Shown piece by piece: positions 1 to 9,507 of a DNA stretch of 64,000 bases (the stretch's first letter is position 1; every line of letters begins with the position of its first letter). A program made the translations under genes and the position numbers. Source of the DNA: Methylomonas subterranea (GTDB lineage: Bacteria; Pseudomonadota; Gammaproteobacteria; Methylococcales; Methylomonadaceae). The stretch is from positions 1 through 64,000 of the forward strand of contig NZ_JANIBJ010000002.1 in assembly GCF_024505185.1 (NCBI RefSeq), read 5' to 3'. A model generated the notes under the pieces. That model saw nothing but the letters and a program-made list of their open reading frames with translations, searched no databases and had not been told where the DNA came from.

Positions 1-1376
1 GCCTCGGCCAGGCCCAGGGCTTGGCCGAGGCGGAACAGCCGCCAGCCGTGTCCGAAAACACTGAGTTCGCCGGCGCGCTCGGCCAAGGGGCTGTGCCGCC
101 AGGTGCGGATGCGGTCGGCCAGTATTTGCCATTCGTCGCTGCTCCTGGGGTTGTCCGCCAGCAGGTTCAGGCCGGCATGTTGCAGATATTCCGGCAATTG
201 CCGGCCGAAAACCGCTTGCCGGACCGTGAATTCGGCGCGGTTTTTTTCGAAACAGGCCCGCAGCTTGTCCAAGCGCGGCGCACAGCGCCAAGTGGCTTGG
301 CACAGCCTGCCCAGATAAGCGTTATCCAGAATCAGGCGTATCGCCAGATAATCCGCCAGCAAGGGTTGGGTGGCTTCGTCGGCCCGGTAATCCGGGTGAG
401 TTTGCCGCCAGTTGATCAGTCCCGACCAGCCGGGTAATTCCAGCGTCAGTCTTTCCAGATATCCCGCCCAGCGCTCGGCGGGAATGCCGGCATTTTGCAG
501 TTGCCGGACAATGGCATCGACCGCATCCCCTGGCCAGTCGCCAGGCGGATTTTTCCAATCGTCCAGTTCCTGAAACATCGGCTCGGCGTCGTGTTCAAGC
601 GTTAGCAGCCAAGCTTGGTACAAACCCAGTTCCCGCCGTTGCGGCAGGCGCCAGGCCGCCTGGCCTTCATCCAGCAGCGATGCGCAAAACCGGATCAATT
701 GCGGGCGCACCTGCTCCAGGATATCGACGCCGGTCAATGCGGCCAGCAGGCCGCGCAGGCTCAAGCCGGCGCCCACTTGATCAAACAAATCCATTAACCG
801 CATCGCATCTTGTTCGGCGCGGTCGATGTCGGTATTTGCCAGCCAGCTTTCGGCCTGTTCGCGGCTCAGGTCCAGCAGTTGTTCCGGATGCAGGTCCGGC
901 AAGCTCAGTTCAAGCCGCTCCAGCACGCTATCCCAGAGCGCGCGGCTATCTTGCCCTTGCAACAAGTCGGTTTCCCGCAGTTGCCAGAGCAATTGAGCGG
1001 GAGTGGCGGGCGATAAATCGCACAGCAAGGCCTGTCGATAGAGTTGCCGGCGAGTCAGGGATTGTCCCGCCCACTTGCAGACTTCCTCGCCGCCGCTGTC
1101 GCCAAAATGCCGGTTTAAGGCGGCGTCCAGGTCGGCATCGTTGATGCGTCCTTCGGAGTAATATTGGCGGAATTGTTCGGCGGGCTGGTAGCAATCGATG
1201 CCGGTCAGGGCGGTAAAGGCCGCCAGGGCTTGCTCGAAAGGCAGATGTTGGAAGCCGTGCAGGGTATTGTGGTGCACGAAGTCGTGTATCGGCGCTTGAC
1301 CGGGCAGCACATGATCCAGGTGCTTGATCGCATCCAGGACGATTTGCCGGTTTGAGGCTTGCTGCGCGGTTTTCAA
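1..1376 (-). CDS. dabA: DabA-type DUF2309 (UPF0753) protein, C-terminus outside window
   Basis: The frame is open for 458 codons and runs off the window's left edge. Near the N-terminus it shows the family signature HDFVHHNTLHGFQHLPFE (residues 31-48), and later LPGWSGLINW, both typical of DUF2309/PF10070. In characterised DAB systems DabA is the cytoplasmic, carbonic-anhydrase-like subunit that works with a PF00361 membrane subunit to trap inorganic carbon using the ion gradient. The family's zinc-site motif would lie beyond the edge and cannot be checked. The start is a TTG overlapping the stop of the upstream NuoM-like gene (TTGA), with GGGGAG eight bases before it and no usable ATG upstream, so the two are probably translationally coupled. 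Family assignment is firm; transport substrate is inference. Confidence 0.82.
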   Translation of the reverse strand, partial: MKTAQQASNRQIVLDAIKHLDHVLPGQAPIHDFVHHNTLHGFQHLPFEQALAAFTALTGIDCYQPAEQFRQYYSEGRINDADLDAALNRHFGDSGGEEVCKWAGQSLTRRQLYRQALLCDLSPATPAQLLWQLRETDLLQGQDSRALWDSVLERLELSLPDLHPEQLLDLSREQAESWLANTDIDRAEQDAMRLMDLFDQVGAGLSLRGLLAALTGVDILEQVRPQLIRFCASLLDEGQAAWRLPQRRELGLYQAWLLTLEHDAEPMFQELDDWKNPPGDWPGDAVDAIVRQLQNAGIPAERWAGYLERLTLELPGWSGLINWRQTHPDYRADEATQPLLADYLAIRLILDNAYLGRLCQATWRCAPRLDKLRACFEKNRAEFTVRQAVFGRQLPEYLQHAGLNLLADNPRSSDEWQILADRIRTWRHSPLAERAGELSVFGHGWRLFRLGQALGLAE

Positions 1377-2845
1377 GGCAGACGCTCCCCGATGGTCAGC
1401 AGCATGCGATCTATGGTCGACGTAGACAATTCGATCAGCGGCCCGGGCAGCAGGCCGAACAGGACGATGCCGGCCACCAATACTCCGGAGGCCATCAGTT
1501 CCAGCGGCTGTAAATCGGCGACGGTCTGCATGCGCGGCTTGACCGGGCCGGTAAACAGCAGGCCTATGGTGCGCATGGCGTAAGCGGCGCCGATCAAAAT
1601 GCTCAGGCTGAAGAATACTATCAGCCCGCCCCATTGTTGGAAACCGCCGATCAGGGCGTGCAGTTCGGCGATAAAACCGACCGAGCCCGGCAGGCCCATG
1701 GCGGCCAGCAAGGTCAGCGTGGTAAAGGCGGCAAAGCGCGGCATCACCTGTGCCAGGGAGCTGTAATCCTGGATGTTGCGGGTATGGGTGCGTTCGTAAA
1801 GCAGACCGACCAGTAAAAACAAGGCGCCGGCAATCAGGCCGTGGGCGCTCATCTGCAAAATGGCGCCGGTAAAGCCGATTTGATTCATGGCGGCAATACC
1901 CAACAGCACCACGCCCATATGGCTCAGGGAAGAATAGGCCACCATGGCTTTCAGGTCGCGCTGCCGCCAAGCCAGCAAGCCGCCGTAAATCATGCCGAAC
2001 AAGGCCAGGGCCACCAACAGCGGCTGGATCAATTTGGCTGCCACCGGCAGCATCACCACCGTGCGCAGCAAGCCGTAGGCGCCCATTTTCAACAGAATGC
2101 CCGACAGCAGGATGCTGATGGGGCTGGGCGCTTCCACATGCGCCAGCGGCAACCAGCCGTGCAGCGGGAAAATCGGCATTTTGACGCCGAAACCCAATAA
2201 AAAACCCAGCAATACCAGAACCTGTTCCAGTACCGGCATGCTTTGGGCCGCCTGTCCCATGGATACCATCAGAGAGCCTTGGTGTTCCAGATCGTATTGG
2301 CTGATGGCCAACAGGCTCAGCAGCATGAATACCGAGCCGCCCATGGTGTAGAGTACGAAATTCAAACTGGCCGCGTGCCGGCGCTTGCCGCCCCAGCGGT
2401 CGATCAGGAAAAACAGCGGGATCAGCGTCACTTCCCAGAAAATATAAAACAAGGCCCAATCCTGAGCCATGAATACTCCCAGCATGCCGAATTCCAGCAA
2501 CAGCACGCAGATGTGATAACCCTTGAGACCGTCGCGAATGGAAAAAGACGCCAGCAAGGCGATGACGCTCAACAGGGTGGCCAACATCAGCATGGGCATG
2601 GACAAGCCGTCCACGCCCAAGGCGTAGGCGCTGCCCAGTTTGGGGTTGAGCGGATAAAATTCGCCGAACTGCATGGCACTGTCGGCGGTTTCGAAACTGA
2701 ACAACAATCCGCAGGCCAGGATAAACGCGGCCAATGTGCTTGCAATGCTGATGTGCCTGATCAGTTTGTGTCTCTGCCCGGAAATGGGCGCCAGCAGCAG
2801 CACCCCCAGCGCCGGAGTCCAAAGCAGAGCGCTTAATATTGCCAT
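1373..2845 (-). CDS. NuoM-like proton-translocating membrane subunit (DabB-like partner)
   Basis: A 490-residue, almost wholly hydrophobic PF00361 protein. It keeps the channel residues expected of NuoM: Glu138 in FWEVTLIP, Lys222 in VKMPIFPLHGWLP and Lys253 in GILLKMGAYG, corresponding by spacing to E. coli NuoM E144, K234 and K265. The usual LPDAH after HGW reads LPLAH here. No other nuo gene is present, and the stop overlaps the start of a DabA-type gene. I therefore infer an accessory ion-channel subunit energising DabA rather than a part of complex I. Sequence similarity looks closer to NuoM than to NuoL, whereas classical DabB proteins are often described as NuoL-like, so the name DabB is provisional. 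Confidence 0.8.
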   Translation of the reverse strand: MAILSALLWTPALGVLLLAPISGQRHKLIRHISIASTLAAFILACGLLFSFETADSAMQFGEFYPLNPKLGSAYALGVDGLSMPMLMLATLLSVIALLASFSIRDGLKGYHICVLLLEFGMLGVFMAQDWALFYIFWEVTLIPLFFLIDRWGGKRRHAASLNFVLYTMGGSVFMLLSLLAISQYDLEHQGSLMVSMGQAAQSMPVLEQVLVLLGFLLGFGVKMPIFPLHGWLPLAHVEAPSPISILLSGILLKMGAYGLLRTVVMLPVAAKLIQPLLVALALFGMIYGGLLAWRQRDLKAMVAYSSLSHMGVVLLGIAAMNQIGFTGAILQMSAHGLIAGALFLLVGLLYERTHTRNIQDYSSLAQVMPRFAAFTTLTLLAAMGLPGSVGFIAELHALIGGFQQWGGLIVFFSLSILIGAAYAMRTIGLLFTGPVKPRMQTVADLQPLELMASGVLVAGIVLFGLLPGPLIELSTSTIDRMLLTIGERLP

Positions 2846-3157
2846 GATTAATGGTGGTCAAGTCGAGTTGGCTTGGTATTCTAATGGCATTTGGTTGAAA
2901 TAGGCCAATTTTAGCCAAATTGGTTTATATAAACCGGCTCGCTTCGACCAAGCCGATGCCATGGGAAGCTTTGGAGCCGGGAAATTTATGAGCTGTTTTT
3001 CGGCTTTGCTTTCGCAAAGTCAGGCGTATCGTGTACCCTTAGCGGCCACAAATTCGCGGTTGCCGAACCATGCGGCGGCCGAATTTTCCTCTCGACACTC
3101 GCTGAATTCAAGGTTGCAAGATTTGAATATGACTACCGACAGTACGCCCGCCAAACC
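2846..3157. other. Divergent intergenic region
   Basis: About 310 bases separate the leftward NuoM-like gene from rightward rlmH and should hold promoters for both. The stretch around 2880-2935 is AT-rich compared with its surroundings. I see no convincing paired -35/-10 boxes, no RNA gene and no gene with a ribosome site. A 70-codon open frame at 2961-3173 overlaps the rlmH start and looks like chance. Confidence 0.5.
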
Positions 3158-3622
3158 ATGCAGATACATCTGATCGCGGTCGGCAACAAAATGCCGGACT
3201 GGGTACGGCAAGGCTATAATGAATATGCCAAACGGCTGCCGCGCGAGTGCGAATTGGTGTTGAGGGAAATTGCTCCCGACAAGCGCCGAAGCGGCGATAT
3301 CGCCCGGATTACCCAAGACGAAGGCGAGCGCATGTTGGCGGCCTTGCCGCCGCGCGCGCATCCGGTCACGCTGGACATACCCGGCAAACCCTGGACCACG
3401 CCCGAGTTGGCCAAGGCCCTGCAACGTTGGTTGGACAGCGGCCAGCCGGTGGCCTTGCTGGTGGGCGGCCCGGAAGGTTTGTCGCCGCAAGTCCGCGACG
3501 TGGCGCGGGAATCCTGGAGCCTGTCGCCGTTGACATTTCCCCACCCGCTGGTTCGCGTCATAGTGGCTGAACAAATCTACCGGGCCTGGAGTCTGATGAA
3601 TAACCACCCTTATCACCGTTAA
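3158..3622 (+). CDS. rlmH: 23S rRNA (pseudouridine1915-N3)-methyltransferase RlmH
   Basis: A 154-residue SPOUT methyltransferase that methylates pseudouridine 1915 in helix 69 of 23S rRNA on assembled ribosomes. It has the SAM-binding loop LVGGPEGLS (residues 101-109) and the invariant C-terminal tail [10 protein letters not shown]. Length matches the family (about 155). It opens a rightward run, with maf starting 4 bases after its stop. RlmH is often preceded by rsfS in proteobacteria; that gene is not here. Confidence 0.96.
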   Translation: MQIHLIAVGNKMPDWVRQGYNEYAKRLPRECELVLREIAPDKRRSGDIARITQDEGERMLAALPPRAHPVTLDIPGKPWTTPELAKALQRWLDSGQPVALLVGGPEGLSPQVRDVARESWSLSPLTFPHPLVRVIVAEQIYRAWSLMNNHPYHR

Positions 3623-3626
3623 GCGT

Positions 3627-4202
3627 ATGACGCCACAGCTTGTGCTTGCCTCGGCTTCCCCGCGCCGCAGCGAATTGCTGCGGCAAATCGGCATTCGCCA
3701 CCTGATTCATGCGGTGGATATTGACGAAACTCCCTGGCCGGGCGAATCGCCCTTGGCCTATGTGGAGCGGGTAGCCAGCGAAAAGTCGGCGGCCTGCCGG
3801 GCCCTGCGCGGCGACGCACTGCCGGTATTGGCGGCCGATACCAGCGTGGTTTGCGACGGCGAAATCATGGGAAAACCCGAGAACGGCCGGCATGCCGCGC
3901 GGATGTTGACGAGGCTGTCCGGACGCGAACATCAGGTGTATAGCGCGGTTTCGCTGCGCGGCGACGGGCATTGGCAAGCTGTCAGCGTCAGCCGGGTGAA
4001 ATTTCGTTGTCTGAGCGAGGCGGAAATCGGCGCTTATTGGGATAGCGGCGAACCGCGCGACAAGGCCGGCGGCTACGCCATTCAGGGGCTGGCCAGCATT
4101 TTTATCGAATCGATTACGGGCAGTTTTTCCGGCGTGATGGGCTTACCGCTGTTTGAAACCGCACAATTATTAGCCAAACAAGGGATTAGAGTCATCGCAT
4201 GA
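3627..4202 (+). CDS. maf: Maf/YhdE-family nucleoside triphosphate pyrophosphatase
   Basis: A 191-residue Maf protein that hydrolyses non-canonical or pyrimidine NTPs to monophosphates. The N-terminal substrate loop ASASPRRSELL (residues 8-18) and the acidic site ADTSV (Asp71) followed by GKP are present. The C-terminal GYAIQGLASIFIE and FSGVMGLPL segments fit the YhdE (dTTP/UTP) branch better than the YceF branch, though the exact substrate is inferred. Its stop overlaps the rng start (ATGA at 4199-4202), the usual gammaproteobacterial maf-rng arrangement. Confidence 0.94.
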   Translation: MTPQLVLASASPRRSELLRQIGIRHLIHAVDIDETPWPGESPLAYVERVASEKSAACRALRGDALPVLAADTSVVCDGEIMGKPENGRHAARMLTRLSGREHQVYSAVSLRGDGHWQAVSVSRVKFRCLSEAEIGAYWDSGEPRDKAGGYAIQGLASIFIESITGSFSGVMGLPLFETAQLLAKQGIRVIA

Positions 4203-5653
4203 GTGAGGAAATATTGATCAATGTCACCCCGCCGGAAACCCGGGTAGCGGTGATAGAAAACGGCGTGTTGCAAGAGCTGATCATCGAGCGGGTGCGGCAA
4301 AAAGGCTTGGTGGGCAATATCTACAAGGGCGAGGTGTGCCGGGTGTTGCCGGGCATGCAGGCGGCTTTCGTGGATATCGGCCTGGAAAAGGCCGCCTTTC
4401 TGCATTTGTCGGATTTCAACAGCCAGGAACTGGCCGACGGTTCGGAAAGCATAGAGCATTATCTGAAGGAAGGGCAGAAAATCGTGGTGCAGGTTACCAA
4501 GGACCCCCTGGGCAACAAGGGGGCCCGCCTGACCACGGATATTTCCATACCGTCCCGTTTTCAGGTGTACATGCCTTACGCAGCCAATTCCGGGGTTTCC
4601 CAGCGCATCGAGAGCGAGGAGGAACGCACCCGATTACGCGCCTGCATCGAAAACTATCTGCAAAAACACGCGGTGCCGGGCGGTTTTATTGCCCGTACCG
4701 CCGCCGAATGCGTGGAAGAGGTGATTCTGTTTTCGGACATGACGTTTTTGCATAAACTCTGGGAATCCATCCTGGATAAGAGCAAAAAGGCTAAGGTCAA
4801 ATCGCTGATACACGAGGACCTGCCGCTCAGCGTGCGCACGCTGCGCGACCTATATAAGGAAGGCGTCGAACGGGTCAGGGTCGACTCCAAGGAAACCTTT
4901 TTACGTCTGGTGGAGTTCGCCGAGACCTTCGTGCCGGAAGTGGTGCCGGTGATCGAGCATTATTCCGGCGAACGACCGGTGTTCGATATCTATAACGTCG
5001 AGGACGAGATCAGCAAGGCCCTGGACCGCAAGGTCAAGCTGAAGTCCGGCGGTCATCTGGTGTTCGACCAGACCGAATCGATGACCACGGTGGATGTGAA
5101 TACCGGCGGTTATGTCGGCGGCCGCAACCTGGAAGAAACCATCTTCAAAACCAATCTGGAGGCCGCGCAGACCATTTCCCGCCAACTGCGCTTGCGCAAC
5201 CTGGGCGGCATCATCATCATCGATTTCATCGATATGCAGAGCGACGACCACAAGAAACAGGTGCTGACCGCCTTGCAGCGCAATCTGGACAAGGATCACG
5301 CCAAAACCAAAATCACCGAGGTCTCCGCGCTGGGCCTGGTGGAAATGACCCGCAAGCGCACCCGCGAAAGCCTGGAACACATTTTGTGCGAGCCTTGCTC
5401 GACCTGCGGCGGACGGGGTGTGTTGAAAACCGCCGAATCGATTTGCCTGGAAATTTTTCGCGAAATCATCCGGGTGGTGCGGCAATACAACGTGCAGCAA
5501 ATTCTGGTGCTGGCGTCCGAACAGGTAGTGGAAATGCTGCTGGACGAGGAAGCCGACATGCTGGCCGAACTGGAAGTGTTTCTGAAGGTGGCGATCAAGA
5601 TCCGCGCCGAATCCGAATACAATCAGGAACATTATGATGTAGTGCTGTTGTAG
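4199..5653 (+). CDS. rng: Ribonuclease G
   Basis: A 484-residue endoribonuclease of the RNase E/G family, involved in 5' maturation of 16S rRNA and mRNA decay. An N-terminal S1-like RNA-binding region is followed by the catalytic core with DVNTGGYVGG (near residue 299) and IDFIDM (near 342), carrying the two metal-binding aspartates, and the zinc-link CEPCSTCGG (near 397-404). The length matches RNase G and lacks the long C-terminal scaffold of RNase E. The start overlaps maf by four bases. Confidence 0.96.
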   Translation: MSEEILINVTPPETRVAVIENGVLQELIIERVRQKGLVGNIYKGEVCRVLPGMQAAFVDIGLEKAAFLHLSDFNSQELADGSESIEHYLKEGQKIVVQVTKDPLGNKGARLTTDISIPSRFQVYMPYAANSGVSQRIESEEERTRLRACIENYLQKHAVPGGFIARTAAECVEEVILFSDMTFLHKLWESILDKSKKAKVKSLIHEDLPLSVRTLRDLYKEGVERVRVDSKETFLRLVEFAETFVPEVVPVIEHYSGERPVFDIYNVEDEISKALDRKVKLKSGGHLVFDQTESMTTVDVNTGGYVGGRNLEETIFKTNLEAAQTISRQLRLRNLGGIIIIDFIDMQSDDHKKQVLTALQRNLDKDHAKTKITEVSALGLVEMTRKRTRESLEHILCEPCSTCGGRGVLKTAESICLEIFREIIRVVRQYNVQQILVLASEQVVEMLLDEEADMLAELEVFLKVAIKIRAESEYNQEHYDVVLL

Positions 5654-5665
5654 GTCGTCGAATTC

Positions 5666-8600
5666 GTGCTCGTACATATTACCCGCGCCACCCGCCATTT
5701 ATTGTTCTGGTCGCTGATCGCAGTGGCCTTGGCGATGAGCGTCGCGCGGATTTTTCTGGCCGATATCGACGATTATCAGGCCGAGCTGGAGCAAAAAATC
5801 CGCCAAATCTCCGGCATTCCATTGCGCATAGGCACGCTGGACGCCGGCCTGCGCGGGTTTAATCCGGAAGTGATTTTAAAGGACATCCGCATAGAGGCCG
5901 AGGACCCCGCCGCCAAACCGGACATTCAACTGCGGGAGATTCGGCTGGGAATCGATTTTCTGGATTTGCTGTTGCGCCGGGATTGGCTGTCGGCCAGCCG
6001 GGTTACTCTGGTGGGCGCCAACATCAGCATCATCCGCCAGGAAGACGGCAGTTTCGTTCTAAAGGGTCTGCAGGCCAGCGACGAACCGCCCTTGTGGCTG
6101 CTGAGGGGCGGCAAATACGAAATTCTGGACAGCGAGATTACCTGGCTGGATTTGAAGCGCCACGGCAAGCCGGTGCATTTCGACCGCTTCGATCTGGTCT
6201 TGAAGAACCATTACTTCGATCAAAGCCACGAAGTGCATCTGCTCAGCAAACTGCCCGAGCAATACGGCGACAGCCTGCGCATTTCCGCCAACATCACCGG
6301 CAATATTTTTCTGCCCGACGATTTTGCCGGCGAAATCTATCTGGAAGGCACCGATCTGCAGTCGACGGCCTTGGTGACCGGCGACCTGCCGTTGGGCTTT
6401 AATCTGCAAGCCGGCGCCGGCGATATCCGGGTCTGGAGTTTATGGCGCAACGCCAGCCCCTATCAAGTGGACGGTTATGTGCAGGCTCAGCAGGTCAAAG
6501 TCAGCAAGAATCAGGGTAAACCCCTGGCGCTGGACACCTTCGAGGCCAGTTTCAGCTGGAGCGATATCGGCGGCCGCTGGCGACTGGCCGGCTACGACGT
6601 CAATATATACGCCAATCGGCAGCGTTGGCCGGACGGAGCTTTTTATTTGCAACAGGACGGGCGGGATAATCTGTCCGCCGTCATCAAGCAGTTGGATTTG
6701 CCGGCGGCCATGTATCTGGCGCCTTTGTTGATACCGACCGACCACGATCACGCCGATTACCTCGCCTTGAATCCCAAGGGCCGCCTGCACGATGTCAGTC
6801 TGTTCGTCAGCAGCGATTATCAACAATACGCCGCCCGCGGCAGCTTTAGCGATCTGGGAGTGGAGCATTTCGGCGCCATTCCGCAGATCAAGCGGATCAG
6901 CGGCGAAATCAGCTTGACCGATCGATACGGCCAAATCATTCTGAATACCCACGACGGCGAATTTCATGCGGCGGATTGGTTCAGAAATCCGCTGGCCGTC
7001 AAGCGCCTGCAAGGTACCGTGCACTGGTGGCAGACAGCCGAGGCCTGGCAGTTTTTCAGCCGCGATCTGGCGGTCGACAGCGCGGATTTTGCCGGCGTGG
7101 CTCAGCTGGATTTATGGTTGCCGAAATCCGCCGCCTCGCCCGTTCTGGATTTGACGCTGGCCTTCGGCCAGTTTGACGATATCAGTCAGGCGCCCAAATA
7201 CTTGCCCGCCAAGATCATGGGCGAGGGTGCCGTCGAATGGCTGGACGATGCCTTTATCGGCGGGCATATCAAGCGCGGAGAACTGGTGGTGAAAGGCGCG
7301 CTGGATCAGTTCCCGTTCGTCGACGGGTCGGGTTTGTTCGAAACCGTTTTTACCATCGAAGACGGAGAGATTCAGTTCAACCAAGACTGGCCGCATCTGC
7401 GGGATGTCCATGCCGACGTGCAATTTTCGGCGGCTGATCTGCAAGTGGCGATACTCAAGGGTCATAGCGAAAAAGTGGCTATCGACCAGGCCGTGGTGAC
7501 GATTCCCGATTTGGCCAACAGCGAGCATGTCTATGTCTGGGGCAGGGTGGAGTCCAAAATCATGGATAGTTTGGCCTTTCTGCAAAAATCCCCGTTAAAG
7601 ACTAAAGTCGACCCTATTGCCGGCCTTATCCGCGGCACGGGGACGGCCAAGGTCGGCCTGGATTTGAAAATCCCCTATAGCGAAAGCGAGCCGGTCAAGG
7701 TCAAGGTGGATGCGCAACTGGACGGCGCGCAATTGACCGTGCTGCCCGTCAACCTGAACCTGGATGCCATCAAGGGTGTGCTGACGTTCACCGAAGATCG
7801 TATCTACAGCACGCGCCTGGATGCCCGCGGCCTGGGTTATCCGATACAAGGCCGGCTGACCAGCGATGCCCATGCCACTTATCTGGACCTGGACGGCGTT
7901 ACCAGTATCGATAAACTGGTAGCGCAGTTTGGCTTTCTGAAAAACGATATCGCCAAGGGCAAATTTGCCTACGCAGGCAAACTCACGCTGCCTTATGCGG
8001 CGGAACTGCCGGCTTCCTTGCGCATTAGCAGTTCGCTTAAAGGCGTCGGCGTCGATAGTCCCATGGGCTTGAATAAAGCGGCCGACGAAGCGTTGGCCCT
8101 GAATTTGAACTTCGAATTTGCCGACGGGCCGGAACTGCCGCTGGAACTGAGTTACGGCGAGGGCTTGACTGCCTATTTGCTGATCGATAAAAACCGGGAA
8201 GCCTTGCAGTCCGCCCACGTGGTTTTCGGCCGGGGCCGGGCGGACCGCTATGACGGGCCGGGTTTAAAGCTGGACATCAGACAAGCCGAGTTTGATATGT
8301 CGCGGGCGGTCGGGGCAGTCGGCATCGACAGCCGCCTGCCGGCCCTGAAGGAGGTTTCCATCGATACCGGGCAGTTGGTGTGGCGGGATCAGAAACTGGG
8401 GCCGCTGAGCGTCAGCATGCTGGCGGCCAACCGGCATTGGCAAGGCAATCTCGACAGCGCGATGGCCCGTGGCCGTTTCAGCATACCCGAGCAACTCGGC
8501 GGCAGTGACCGTATCGTGCTGGATATGGATTTCCTGAACCTGTCGGCGATGGATAAATTCAATCTGGCCGGCGCGGACGAGGCCGTAACGGAACTGCCGT

Positions 8601-9454
8601 TGATCGACATAAACAGCCGCCATTTGTTATGGCGCGGCAGCGATTTGGGTGCATTGGCCTTGCAAACCGAGCGGGTCGCCAACGGCATTCATTTCAAGGC
8701 CATTGAATTACAGAGCGATAAAAGCAAAATCAATCTGACCGCCGACTGGTTGAAACAACCCACCGGTACCATTACCCAGGTCAAGGGTAACCTGAAAGCC
8801 GACAAATTCGGCGATTTGTTGTCCCGCTTGGCTTTTAGCGACGATTTCAAGGAAACAACCGCCGATATCAGGTTCAAGGGCGGTTGGCGCGGAGGGCCGC
8901 ATCAGTTTTCGCTGGGCCGGCTGAACGGGTTGCTGCAACTGGATTTGAAAGACGGCCGCATTTCCAGCATAGAGCCGGGTTTCGGCCGCTTGCTGGGCCT
9001 GATCGCCATGGAACAATGGGTGAAACGGTTGAGCCTGGATTTTAGCGACGTGTACCGGCAAGGTCTGGCTTTCGATCAAATCAAGGGCCGCATTAAAATC
9101 AGGGACGGATTGGCCTATACCGACGATCTGACCGTGGATGCCGTGGCCGCCAATTTTTATCTGGCCGGCTACGCCAATCTGGCCGACAAAACCCTGGATC
9201 AAAGGGTGGCGGTAGTGCCCAAGAGTTCCGGCGCGCTGCCCATTGCTGGTACAATCGTGGGCGGTATCGCCAGTATCATCACCCAGGTGGTAACCGATGA
9301 TTACAAAGAGGGTTATTTCTTCGGTTCGCAATATAAATTATCGGGAAATTGGGGCGATATCGACGTGACGCCGCTACACGATGAAGACGGCTTGGTGAAT
9401 AAAACCTGGCGCGGTCTGACCGATTTCGGTTGGCTGGATTCCATCACCGAATGA
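5666..9454 (+). CDS. yhdP: YhdP-family AsmA-like inner-membrane protein
   Basis: A 1262-residue protein with one N-terminal membrane helix (about residues 10-30) and a very long periplasmic part rich in beta-strand-like alternation, ending in the conserved AsmA-like C-terminal region. It corresponds to YhdP/DUF3971. In enterobacteria YhdP, with TamB and YdbH, acts in phospholipid transport between inner and outer membrane and is thought to form a hydrophobic-groove bridge. The start is GTG, 12 bases after the rng stop. The order rng-yhdP-nit is widely conserved, which supports the call; direct evidence for its function here is only family membership. Confidence 0.9.
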   Translation: MLVHITRATRHLLFWSLIAVALAMSVARIFLADIDDYQAELEQKIRQISGIPLRIGTLDAGLRGFNPEVILKDIRIEAEDPAAKPDIQLREIRLGIDFLDLLLRRDWLSASRVTLVGANISIIRQEDGSFVLKGLQASDEPPLWLLRGGKYEILDSEITWLDLKRHGKPVHFDRFDLVLKNHYFDQSHEVHLLSKLPEQYGDSLRISANITGNIFLPDDFAGEIYLEGTDLQSTALVTGDLPLGFNLQAGAGDIRVWSLWRNASPYQVDGYVQAQQVKVSKNQGKPLALDTFEASFSWSDIGGRWRLAGYDVNIYANRQRWPDGAFYLQQDGRDNLSAVIKQLDLPAAMYLAPLLIPTDHDHADYLALNPKGRLHDVSLFVSSDYQQYAARGSFSDLGVEHFGAIPQIKRISGEISLTDRYGQIILNTHDGEFHAADWFRNPLAVKRLQGTVHWWQTAEAWQFFSRDLAVDSADFAGVAQLDLWLPKSAASPVLDLTLAFGQFDDISQAPKYLPAKIMGEGAVEWLDDAFIGGHIKRGELVVKGALDQFPFVDGSGLFETVFTIEDGEIQFNQDWPHLRDVHADVQFSAADLQVAILKGHSEKVAIDQAVVTIPDLANSEHVYVWGRVESKIMDSLAFLQKSPLKTKVDPIAGLIRGTGTAKVGLDLKIPYSESEPVKVKVDAQLDGAQLTVLPVNLNLDAIKGVLTFTEDRIYSTRLDARGLGYPIQGRLTSDAHATYLDLDGVTSIDKLVAQFGFLKNDIAKGKFAYAGKLTLPYAAELPASLRISSSLKGVGVDSPMGLNKAADEALALNLNFEFADGPELPLELSYGEGLTAYLLIDKNREALQSAHVVFGRGRADRYDGPGLKLDIRQAEFDMSRAVGAVGIDSRLPALKEVSIDTGQLVWRDQKLGPLSVSMLAANRHWQGNLDSAMARGRFSIPEQLGGSDRIVLDMDFLNLSAMDKFNLAGADEAVTELPLIDINSRHLLWRGSDLGALALQTERVANGIHFKAIELQSDKSKINLTADWLKQPTGTITQVKGNLKADKFGDLLSRLAFSDDFKETTADIRFKGGWRGGPHQFSLGRLNGLLQLDLKDGRISSIEPGFGRLLGLIAMEQWVKRLSLDFSDVYRQGLAFDQIKGRIKIRDGLAYTDDLTVDAVAANFYLAGYANLADKTLDQRVAVVPKSSGALPIAGTIVGGIASIITQVVTDDYKEGYFFGSQYKLSGNWGDIDVTPLHDEDGLVNKTWRGLTDFGWLDSITE

Positions 9455-9507
9455 CGCGCGGGCCAAGGCCGGGTGTTGAACAATAATAACTATCGAAGGG
9501 ATAAATC

